Source: Euglena gracilis
Taxonomy: Eukaryota; Euglenida; Euglenophyceae; Euglenales
Assembly: GCA_039621445.1 (NCBI GenBank)
Contig: CP154957.1
Location: forward strand, 36,982,382-37,046,381
Reading direction: 5' to 3'
Length of the DNA stretch: 64,000 nt
Part shown: piece after piece, positions 44,801 through 56,800 of the stretch
How the letters are laid out: every line of letters begins with the position of its first letter
Position numbering within the stretch: the stretch's first letter is position 1
Translations under genes and position numbers: made by a program
The notes under the pieces: model-generated
What the model saw: the letters and a program-made list of their open reading frames with translations, nothing else
Told to the model about the DNA's origin: nothing
Database searches by the model: none

Positions 44801-47800
44801 CGGGCCACCCGCCTCGACACGTTGCAGCTGGTCAATGTGCTGGCCATCGCAGCGGAGGCCCCCCAAGTGGGCCCCCATTTCTTCTTCAATGGCCAACGAG
44901 GTGTGAACACCCTCGTTACCACTTCATCCAAACTTCTCCCAGAGTCAAAAGATGATATGCATGCACATTACATACATACATACATACATACATACATGCA
45001 TGCATGCATGCATGCATACATACATACATACATACATACATACATGCATTCATACATACATACATACATACATACATACATGCATGCATACATACATACA
45101 TACATACATACATACATACATACATACATACATACATACATACATACATACATACATACATACATACATACATACATACATACATACATACATACATACA
45201 TACATACATACATACATACATACATACATACATACATACATACATACATACATACATACATACATACATACATACATACATACATACATACATACATACA
45301 TACATACATACATACATACATACATACATACATACATACAACGACATACATACATACATACATACATACATACATACATACATACATACATACATACATA
45401 CATACATACATACATACATACATACATACATACATACATACATACATACATACATACATACATACATACATGCATACATACATACATACACACATACATA
45501 CATACATACATACATACATACATACATACATACATACATACATACATACATACATACATACATACATACATACATACATACATACATACATACATACATA
45601 CATACATACATACATACATACATACATACATACATACATACATACATACATACATACATACATACATACATACATACATACATACACACATACATACATA
45701 CACACATACACACATACATCACTTACATAAGTACATACATGAACAACAACAACAACAACAACAACGAAATTTTTCTGCTTTTTGAATAACTTTTTCTGTG
45801 TGCGTTGTCAGGCCCCGAAAACAACAAAAGTGTATTTATATTAGGATAGGAGGACAAATGATGGAATGGGTCCCAGGACTCGACGACACACCTACGTATG
45901 GTGAACTGGTGGTACCCCCAGGGTCCCTTCCGACTTAGAAAAATTTTTGCTGTGGGGGTTATTTTGGGGTCAAAAAATCGATTTTTCCAAAATATCTCGA
46001 AACCCATGGGGAACTGAAGGAAAAACCCCCGGGCAAAATTGAAGCCCCTGGGACCTCCCAACCACTGGTGGAGACCCGGGGGTCCGGTTGTCCGGCTTGG
46101 CCCAGATACGGGCCGTCGAAGGTCCAAAAAAAGGGGGTCCCAGGGGGGGACGGGCATTTTTGGCCATTTTGGGGTCAAAAAATCGATTTTTTGAAAATTA
46201 CCCAAAACGGATGGGGAACTGCACGGACCCACCCGGGGACCCAAACCAACCACGGGCCTGTATACACCCCACATACCCCCGGCCCCTCCGGACCGTTTTG
46301 GGGCCCGTACGGGCCCCCCAAAAGGGGTTCCCAAAGGACTTGGCCGTTTTTCAGCCTTCCGGGGGCCAAAAAATCGATTTTTTGAAATTTTCCCAAAACC
46401 GATGGGGAACTGCACGGACCGACCCGGGGACCCAAACCAACCATGGGTGACCCCCAAGTGGCCTGTATACACCCCACATACCCCCGGCCCCTCCGGACCG
46501 TTTTGGGGCCCGTACGGGGCCCCCCAAAAGAGGTTCCCACGGTTTTTCAGCCTTCCGGGGCCAAAAAATCGATTTTTTGAATTTTTCCCAAAATTGATGG
46601 GGAACTGCACGGACCCACCCGGGGACCCAAACCAACCATGGGGGACCCCCACATACCCCCGGCCCCTCCGGACCGTTTTGGGGCCCGTACGGGGCCCCCC
46701 AAAAGGGGTTCCCACATGACTTGGCCGTTTTTCAGCCTTCCGGGGGCAAAAAATCGATTTTTTTGAAAATTTCCCAAAACCGATGGGGAACTGCTCGGAC
46801 CCACCCGGTGGGTACGTGCAATTCCCCATCCGTGTTGGGAAAACTTCAAAAAATCGATTTTTTGGCCCCCGGAAGGCTGAAAAACCTCCAAGTCCTGTGG
46901 GAACCCCTTTTGGGGGGCCCCGTACGGGCCCCAAAACGGTCCGGAGGGGCCGGGGATATGCGGGGTGTATACAGGCCACTTGGGGGTCACCCATGGTTGG
47001 TTTGTTTCCCCGGCGGGGAAACAAACCAACCATGGGTGACCCCCAAGTGACCTGTATACACCCCGCATATCCCCGGCCCCTCCGGACCGTTTTGGGGCCC
47101 GTACGGGGCCCCCAAAAGGGGTTCCCACAGGACTTGGAGGTTTTTTTTTTGGAGGTTGAAAATTTCCCAAAACGGATGGGGACCTGCTCGGACCACCCGG
47201 GCACCCAAACCAACCGGGCCGGGCCGTGCCAGGCCGGGTCAGGCCACCGGACCGCCGGCCGTTCCGGGCCAGGCCCCCGGGCCACCGGGCCAGGCTGGGC
47301 TGGGCCGCCGGGGTGCCGGCCGGGCCCGCTGGGTGTGCCGCTGGGCCGGGCCGGGCCGCTGGACCGCCGGCCGTGCCGCCGGCCAGGCCGGGCCGATCTG
47401 GGCCGGGCCAGGTCAGGTCAGGCTGCCGGTCCGCTGGCTGTGACGCCGGTCCGGGCCGCCTGCCGGACAGGCCGGGCCGGGCCGGGCTGCCGGGCCGCCG
47501 GCCGGGCCGGGCCCCCGGGCCGCCGGCCGCTCCAGTCCGGGCCGGGCCGGGTCAGGCCGCCGGGCCGCCTGCCGGGCCCGGCCGGGCCGTGCCGCCGGGC
47601 CGCCGGGCGTGCCGGACCGTGCCGCCGGGCCGTACCGGGCCGGCCGCCGACCTGGCCGGGCCAGTCCGGGCCGTGCCAGGCCGGTTCAGGCCGCCGGTCC
47701 GCTGGCTGTGCCGCCGGGCCGCCGGCCGTGCCGGGCCGTGCCGCCGGGCCGGGCCAGGCAAGGTCAGGCCTGGGCCGCTGGCTGTGCCGCCAGGCCGGGA

Positions 47801-50800
47801 CGGGCCGCCGGGCCGGGCCGGGCGGGGCCAGGCCGGGTCAGGCCAGCGGGCCGATGGCTGTGCCGCCGGGCTGGGCCGGGCCGAGCCGCTGGGCCGCCGG
47901 GCAGGGCCGGTCTGGCCCGCCGGCCGAGCCAGGCCAGGTCAGGTCGCCGGACTGCCGGCCGTGCCAGGCCAGGCCGGGTCAGGCCAGCGGGCCGATGGCT
48001 GTGCCGCCGGGCTGGGCCGGGCCGAGCCGCTGGGCCGCCGGGCAGGGCCGGTCTGGCCCGCCGGCCGAGCCAGGCCAGGTCAGGTCGCCGGACCGCCGGC
48101 CGTGCCAGGCCAGGCTACCGGGCCACTGGGCCGGGCCGGGCCTGGCCGCTGGACCGCCGGCTGGGCCGGGCCGGGCAGTGGCCTGCCGCCGGCCAGGCTT
48201 CTCCGCCGGCCAGGCCGGGCCAGGTCAGGTCACTGCCGGGCCGCTGGCTGTGACGCCGGGCCGGGCCGCCTGCCGGACAGGCCGGGCCGGGCCGGGCTGC
48301 CGGGCCGCCGGCCGGGCCAGTCCGGGCCGGGCCGGGGTCGCTGGGCCGGGTCAGGCCGCTGGGGCGCCGGCCGGGCCGGGCCGTGCCGCCGGGCCGCCGG
48401 CCATGCCGTACCGTGCCGCCGGGCCGAGCCGGGCCGGGCTGCCGACCAGGCCGGGTGCCGTGCCTCCGGGCCGCCGGCCGTGCCGGACTGTGCCACCGGG
48501 CCGGGTCGGGCCGGGCCGGGCCGCCGACCAAGCCTGGCCGAGCCGTGCCAGGCCGGGTCAGGCCGCCAGGCTAGGCCGGGCCGAGCCGTGCTGCCGGGCC
48601 ACCGGCCGTGCCGGGCCGTGCCGCCGGGCCGCCGGTGGGCCGCTGGCTGTGCCGCCGGGCCGGGCTAGGCCGGGTCAGGCCGGCGGGCCGCTGGCTCTGC
48701 CGCTGGGCCGGTTCAGACTGACGGGCCGCTGGCTGTACCGCCGGGCCGGGCCGGACCAGGCCGCTGATACCGCCGGCCAGGCCGGGCCGTGCCGCCGGGC
48801 TGCCGGCCGTGCTGGGCCATGTTGCCGGGCCGGGCCGGGCCGGGCCAGGCCGGCGGGCCGCTGGCTGTGCCGCCGGGCCGGGCCGGGCGGGGCCGGGCCG
48901 GGCGGGGCCGCTGAGCTGCCGGGCCGGACCGGGCCAGGCCGCCGGGCCGGGCCAGGCCGCTTGGTCGCCGGCCAGGCCAGGCCGCTGGGCCGCCGGCCGT
49001 GCCGGACCGTGCCGCCGGGCCGTGCCGGGCCGGGCCAGGCCGGCGGGCCGCTGGCTGTGCCGACAGGCCGCGCGGGGCCGGGCCGGTCTGGGCCACCGGG
49101 CCGCTGGGTCAAGCCACCGGGCTGCCGGCTGTGCCGGGCCGGGCCGCTGGGTCGCCGGCCGGGCCGGGCTGGGTCAGACAACCGGGCAGGCCATAAGCAA
49201 GTCCATAATTCAAAAGGCTTTTGCGTCCGGCCTGAAAAGCAGATTGATGGGAAAGTTGCGTCCGCAATGCTCACCACGCTTTTGGGAGGGGGGGGGTGAG
49301 GGAAGCTCACGCGCATAGCGAAGCTAGCGCCTACTTGTACATACATACATACATACATACATACATACATGCATGCATGCATGCATGCATGCATGCATGC
49401 ATGCATACACATGTACATATATATACACACACACATTCATATAACAGATATGATATATATAACAAATGGCATAAGTCTCCAACTGGTGCTCCCCCCCCTA
49501 ATTTGAGGGGGTTACTAGTTGGAGATCATTGGCACGGGCCGTGAGACTTTTTTGTGAAAGGTGTTTTCAGCGTCATTGAATAGGGTTGGGGTTATAGGAT
49601 TCAGCCCTAAAGTTAGGCTCAATTTTTGTCCTCTGGCCTAATTTTGGTCTTAAAAATAGGTCAGAAGTTAGGGCTAAATCCTCTACTCCTCCGATGACCC
49701 AGAAAACGCAACAGGGGATAGGGTCAGGGTCACGACCAGAGCGCTGGAGGGCTCCCATTTTATGGAGTTTGGGCAGAATTTAGGCCACATTCCGGACCAA
49801 GTTAGGCAGAATTTAGGACGAATTCGGGCGATTTTTAGGCAAACGTGTTCCCGAAAATCTTCCAAAATCGAGACCTAACTTCTGGTCTGATTTTTCCCTA
49901 AACAGGGGCAATTTTCGACGCGCCGATCCCAACTCTAACCCTATTCCTAAAAAAGCTTGCAACCTCCCCGAATCCGACAAAAAGTGCCCAATTTCGCCGC
50001 GCTTTCGGTGAAACGGATTGAAAAATCCGAAAAGTGAGACGCGAGTGGAACTATCTGGACCCCCCCCCCTGGAGGAATTATCTGGACCCCTGGGGGGTCC
50101 AAAAAGTTCCTGGCTGCCATACGTACATACATACACACATGTATCTATACATGTATATGGCTAAACACGTGGCTAAATATATTAAATATATGGTTATATA
50201 TGGCTATGTGTATGGCCACATGTATGGTTCTACTGGGGGGGTCCAGCCAGTCAGCAGCCTTTTTCCGGCCCCGACCCTCGCCCCCTCCCCCATCAACGCT
50301 TTCGGGGGTGCAAAAATAGGTAAAAATGGGTCAAAAATGTGCGTAAATTGGAGAAAGGGGTTGGCCAGGGCAAATTTTGGGTCAAACGTTTTTTTTTGCA
50401 TAATTGGCAGTTTTTTTTGGCATTTTTGCAGTTTCGGTTTTTGGTTCCCAATATTGCGAATTAAACCCCCCCAAATAGCACCCCCCCCCAAATAATACCC
50501 CCCCCCCAAATAATACCCCCCCCCTTGGGGTCCGACTTCGGCCGCCGAAATAATACCCCCCCCCTGGTTTCGGGCCGAAGGCCCGGATTTTTGACCTGAA
50601 AATGTAGGTGAAAATCACAATTTCTGACAACAAATTACAAAGAAATGTATTTTTCTGGCTCATCTGACCTCCAAAAAAATGGTAAATTTCACAAGAAAGT
50701 GCAAAAAATGACCCCAAATGGGGGGTTTTGGGTGCTATTTTGGGTTTTACGGGACTTCGAAAAATTTCGAAATTTTGGAAAAATAATATACCCCCCCAAA

Positions 50801-53800
50801 TAATACCCCCCCCCGGGCCGGGACTTCGGGCGAAAAAATAATACCCCGGGGGGTATTATTTGGGGGTGGGGTTACCACCTCGGGGGGCAGCATTCGAGGA
50901 GTTATTTTTCCGAGCTGGAACCCCGGGACCCCTCTTCTACGGAGCAGAGGGGTCAATTGGCTAGCCGGTGGGCCTCAGGACAACCTGGTTTGCACCCGGA
51001 GGTGAACAGCGGCGGCCGCCCTTCCAGCGAGGCCCTCCCTCATCTTCAGTTCGACCCGGGGTCGGACGCAGTTCAACCCAGGACCCTATGGGTGGGAGGG
51101 AAGGGTCAGCCAGCAGCCTTTTTCCAGCCAGCCCAAATTTTTCAGCCTCAGAGCGGGACCTCCCGGGAGGTGGGTGGGTGGGTAGGTCCTAATCCCCCAA
51201 GTCTTAAAAAATCCCCTGCCCCATCCCATACCCACCACAGGCCATATCCGATTCGGACCGTTTGAGAGCTTCCCCGGCCCGGAGGTGGGCTACACCTTCG
51301 GCTGCTGGGTGCAGTCCATCGCCGTGCCGTACCTCGAGGCACCGCTGCTCACGTGGGTGGATGCGGAGGACGGCGTCCCCGCGGTGGTGGTGCTGCTCCG
51401 GGAGCAGGTGGGCAAGCTGGGCCTCGGCGTCCGCATCCACGTGCCGGAGGAGGACGCCTGCGGGCAGGGCTGGGTGGGCCTGGGCGGGGCTCCGGGGCCG
51501 GTTTGGTCAATCCGGTTGGCTTTGTGGGGTCTGGCCCCAAACCCAGCACTGCTTTGGAGAGGGGGTTTGGGAAAGGCGACAATGTGAGAGGGAGGGGAAG
51601 CCAAAGGTGTCGGCGGCTCATGCACAGGAAAAGATTGTGTTGTGGGTGTGGGGCCGGCCTGCCCACCCAGCTGTGAATACGAGTCCGCAGCGACATTTAC
51701 CGAAACGACGTGGCCGGCCAATGGGTGGCATCATTTGGTGATGACCCACACGAAGGTCTTGCCTTTCTCTCTCAGCTGATCTCACACCGCCCCTCCGAAG
51801 TCCGAAGTCTGAAGCATCTGAAGCTATAAACCCGACAATTTACCCCGACCCAGAAAGGCATGGAGAATAGAAATGCGCTAACAATCTGGAAACGAGCATA
51901 GAAAACAGAAAGCAAAAAAGGAGGTGCCATGAATACATCCCAACACCATTTTTCAGAAATACAAGAAATAAAGCAAAAGGTGTGATTTCGATGGAAACAA
52001 TCCTCTCAAAAAAAGACGGTGCAAGCGAGGACATTGAGGAGTCTGTCGAACCAGGAGCCATTTCCAAAACACACGGATGTTGATCGCTTTAAATATTTCT
52101 GGGAGTTTTATCGGAAGTGGTTTATCTTCCACACGTCCAGAATACTATGTATATAGTTTTTATGTATGTACATATATGAAATATGTAACAAAGCTGTCAT
52201 CTCCCCCAAATTAAAAGAAGGGGGGAGCCAGATGGCACGTCTGCATCCAAGTGCAATCATTTTGCTGTCTTCTTCTCCCAGAATTCAATGTTTTGCGTCA
52301 CGTTTGATTTTTGCGTGAATATTTTCACATGGCTGCCTGATTCCAACCATTTATGATGTCATGCTTTAAAGAAAGTACAAATAATTATTTCAAAGACCGA
52401 CGAAACGCATGCTTGAGACGCCACATCGAGAGAGGCACCTGTGCCTAACTCCAGCAAGGAACCCCACTCAATACACAGGCGCTCTCTGGACGGCGGAAAG
52501 CCAATTTCAGCTGCGAGAGTTATTGAACTTCAAAGGGCATTGCTTACCGGTGATCAAAAAGTGGTGCTGCAGTTTGGATTCGGGCCCATGGCGACCACGT
52601 TGCTGGCTTTTGCACATAATTCATTTCCACCTCATGCATTTCTGGATGGACCACATACCTTCAAATCGAGCACAGTACGTACAAGTAGTATATTCTTTCC
52701 TGCTTTGGTTCACAGGGGGCGCTGTCCTTGTATGTTGATGGCCGGCGAGCCCACGTCGTCCATCCCACGTTCTACCCCTCCGCGGGGGGTCCAGTAGCGC
52801 ATATGGCCTACCTGGGGAGTACGGTACCAGCTCCCATGGGACTGCGGCCAGTCGAACAGGCATTGGGGCAGTTTTATGGTGTGTGCCTCGTGACAGCAAC
52901 AGACGTTTCATGTTTTCACTAGTGGATGAGATTTCTCGCCCATCGGGCAGCTTGGGAGACAGGAAAAAATATGCGGCATTAGCAAAAGCTACACGAGTGA
53001 GTTGTAGGCTGCAAGGCGTGGAAACACTGACAAATTTTCGCAAGGAATCTTCATTACTCAACAGTAAGAAGGATAAAGAAGTGTCTAATAACGTTGGCTG
53101 CGATCCTTTAAAGTTGCCGGTTCACATTTTTAAGCATTTTTGCGAGTTTCTCAGGTTTCAGGTATATGCAATGTACTCCAAATTTTGCCTTTTTGTCTTC
53201 TTTTTTTAAGAAAAAACTTTTCAATCGTTGTTAAATTTGTTGCTAAGTACTCTAATGAGGCGATTTGGGGCGTTGGAGGCCTCCACACAAGCACACAAGC
53301 CTGGCTTGAAGCCGTCTCCCAAAGGTTCCACCAAAAAAGGCATCACAGACAAGATCCTTACCCAAGAGACACCGGTGTTTTGTTTTTTTTTTGGTGTTGT
53401 CCAAATGGTTTCCAGACCGACTCGCCTTTCGGCAGAGGTTCGGCCTCGGGAGGGTCACCTGCGCACCCCACAGGGCTCATCGGCACAGCGTACTTCCTGC
53501 ACGGCGCGCTGGATCCAGTCGGAGTACGGCAGTCAGGCTTCTTTTTAAGGAAGGGTGCTTTGGGCCGACAGGGGGGTTTGGCGCTTTCGACCTCACCCCC
53601 AGGGGGGAGGTTGGGTTTTGGGGTGGGTGGTGCTGCAGCAGCCCTCCCCCCCCATTTTCAAGGGGAAATTGGCTTGGTCAGCAGGCACCAGGGTCCAAAC
53701 CTGACTCTTCCCAGGGGGTGTGCCTGCTACAAGCAGGCACCCCAAAGCACAAGACACCCCCCAACCTGGGGGTTGGCTCAAACGAAGCCTGGCGGTGGTG

Positions 53801-56800
53801 GTACATCCACGCCATCCGGGGCCTGCCGGGCGAGCACCGGCCCGTGGCCGTGGCAGAGCCCGCGGCCATCCCGGCGGCCTTCCAGTGTGGCTGCTACGCC
53901 GCCGCGGCGGGTGTGCCTCTGGGGGGCAGCTCTTCCTCTCCCTCTGGAGGTGAAGGGTCTCCTGTTCAAGTCGTGCCAACTTCTGAAACATTGATGGTTG
54001 TAATGAGCTGTTATCGTTGTGTATGTTTAAGCAGCTGGCCGATTATGCCTCTTTTCACTGTGGCTCAATTTCCCTCCCTATCCAAAGGAGACACATCGTT
54101 CACTTGTTGACAAATCTTGCCCATAAAAGGAAAGGCTTTTGTGCACAATTTCTAGATTTCTTTTTAGTTAGTAATTAAAGTTTCCTCATCAAGAATGCAT
54201 TGATGTCTCCACATGATGTTTACTGCAGTCCCAGACGTGTCATCAGAATCGCTGAAAGCCTGCTATTGTCCAGGTGCAGACGTTCCTCACAGTACAACGA
54301 GCCCCCAGAAGTCAGGGCCAACGTCCCCGGTTACTTATGGGATGGATGTGGAGGTGTATTTGTTGTTGTTGTTATTGGTGGTGGTGGTGGTGGTGGTGGT
54401 GGTGGTGGTGGTGGTGGTGGTGGTGGTGGTGGTGGTGGTGGTGGTGGTGGTGGTGGTGGTGGTGGTGGTGTGTGGGAGGGGGTGTTCTTGTTATTATTAA
54501 TATACTCCAACACAGAATGCTGTGATCATTCCAGTTTTTCAAAAACAAACGCGGCGGTTCCCACAACGCTTTCCGTTCACACTAACCTCAACTGGAAGCT
54601 TTTTTGCCCACACCAGGGGTGGGAAGTCACGGGAGGTTTGTGGGAGGTAGGTGGCCGCGGCCCAACCAGACCGATTTCAGAGTTTCAAAATCGGAAGTAT
54701 TTGGGCCGCGGCCCCAACCAAACTGCAAACGTTGACCACAGAAATGATTTTTATGAGGTTATTTGAAGGAATAAGTTTAGGGTTAGTATTCTCGTGCAAA
54801 CAGTTGAACCCTTCTCCCTAAACGTCGTTATATTGGCCTCCACAGGGTACTCAGCGAACCCAAAGAGCCGCCCAACTAGGGCTAAAAACATGAGGGTCCC
54901 CCCATGTGTATTAAATTGGGCTCTTTGGGGTAGCTGGACCCTGTGGGGGCCAATTCATCCCACTATTGCGCGATGCAGTTCTGCTTTTGTCGCTGGATCT
55001 GTTGTGGGTGGGTGGCCGCGGCCGACTGCAGCCCAACCAACCCGAATCTCATGATTTCAAAGCGGAAGTGGTTGGGCCGCGGCCCAACCAATACCTCCCG
55101 CGGGTGGCCCCCCCCACACCGGGACCGAAACACGCCAGCGTTTCTGTCCCCCCACCACGGGCGGGCCGGCGTCCCATCGGCCGCCCAACGCTTCCCGGGC
55201 CCTGTCCCCCCCAGGGCCACCTGGTGTGCCACGCCGCCACCGCGCTGGAGCGCCTGCGCTTCGTGCCCACCGTGCTGCGGACCCTCGCCCGGCGCCCCGG
55301 CCGCCCCCTGGCCGCGGAGGACGTCGAGGCCGGCTGCCCGGAGGAGGTGCTGCAGGCAGAGCTCTACGGCAATCCCCAAAGCCCAGGGGGAGGGGGGAGG
55401 GGCCTCCACCCGTCCCACCCCCGTTCTGATGGGTGGGGGGTCCGACCACCCCCCACCCCCACCCACCCCTTCTCACAGTTTTGTGTCGTCCATTTTAGGT
55501 CGAAATTCTCTTTTGGCACCCGAAGGAGTTTTTCTTTGCGGACTGCCATGGTGGGTCAACCTGCCCACCAGGCCTTCCCGTCCAGCGCTGGCCGCGAGTG
55601 CTGCTGCTGCGCATCCTCGTGTCGATGGTCCACCACGACGCCGCGGCGGGGGCGATGGTGTGCGCAATGCGCGGCTTCGACCGGCTGTACGACGCCTTCC
55701 GCGGCGTGCCGCTGTCCATCGCCTCCATGCAGGTCATCGTGGGGCTCTGCAGCACCGGTCTGTCTCTACTCCAGTGTTGTGTGATGGATGAAACATTTCA
55801 GTTTGCATTGTGAAATTGTGATATTTGGAACAATTTCTCAATAAAGCAACAGAGCATCATGCCAACACTGATGCGACACGATGTTGATGATTGGTTCCAG
55901 ATTTCCAAAAATGTGGGGTTCGAGTATCTATTGATTGAAATTGTCTTTTTTGCATTCCTTTTCAATCTCCATTTGCATTAATGTTTTTCTCTGCTCTGTG
56001 TTGTGTCTTATTCTTGCATGATTTCGGGTTCTTTGGGGGAGCTTTCACGACCTCGGTAGGCTCAATGTGCCATCTGATAAAATATGAAATCATTCCTATG
56101 TTCTCAGCTGATCTCCGCCATTTCTTACCATGCGCATCCTTAGGGGAGGTGTACAAGGGACAACCAGTGCTGTCCACGCGGAACCTTGATGGCCTCCACC
56201 TCCTGATGGACCTCTTCCGCGTGGCGCTGTCCCCAGCGCAACAGATGACTTTCCTTCGCCTGCTGTCGGACCTCCTCGGGTTGTCGGAGAACGTCAAGGT
56301 GCCGGCGTATTATGCTTCGCGACCGTAGGAGGCAGTGGACCGCAGTTTATGCATTCCTGCCGTTTACGTTGTGGAATTGGCGTTGACATCAAGTTAGTTG
56401 CCACTTGTTTGCTGCCTGAATGCCCAGCGGCCCCCCATTGGCCTCCCCCAGGCATGGAAGTCGGGCCCCGGGCTGATCGCCATCCTGGAGGTGGGCCGCG
56501 TCTGCAGCCCGGCCTTCACCACGGAGGTCATCAACGTGGCGGAGAAGCTCTGTCGGGACAGCGAGGAGCTGGGTGTGCTGCTGGAGTTCCTGCTGCACGC
56601 GGAGTTCGAGGCATCGGGGGGTCGCAGCCGGACGCAGACAGAACTTTTCATGTTCAAGGAGGAGCTGGTGAGATTGCTCTACGACGTTGTGCGGGAGACT
56701 CCTGTTATGGTGTGCACAATCGTTTATAAGTTTTGACCCTGAAATGGTGGCGACGTATTTTGTGTTCATTTTGCATTTGGTAAATGTTTTCTTTCCAGAC

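Larger units (their letters stand above)
44901..51240. other. 6.3 kb intron of the giant gene
   Basis: It lies between exons that join in phase. It holds the (CATA)n array, the ClaI-site repeat block, the GC-rich satellite, a second CATA/CATG array (49339-49409), family B copy 2 and a G/C-tract region (50.0-50.9 kb) with repeated CCAAATAATACCCCCC words. No exon was seen. Confidence 0.6.

Noticed and set aside
44705-45789. Long open frames of HTYI / MYVC repeats
   Set aside because: Pure translation of the (CATA)n microsatellite; open in several frames and both strands.
45723-47285. 520-codon minus-strand open frame with repeated GPxxAPKRSGGAGG-like segments
   Set aside because: It follows the tandem ~200-bp repeat block; the same period appears on the other strand, and no gene-like start or splice context exists.
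46783-49299. 838-codon open frame rich in Pro, Gly, Arg, Ala
   Set aside because: It lies over a GC-rich satellite with almost no AT, so stops are rare in every frame; overlapping frames on both strands are equally open.
49560-49960. Telomere-like TAGGGTT / TAACCCT words
   Set aside because: They are isolated words inside dispersed repeats, not tandem arrays.
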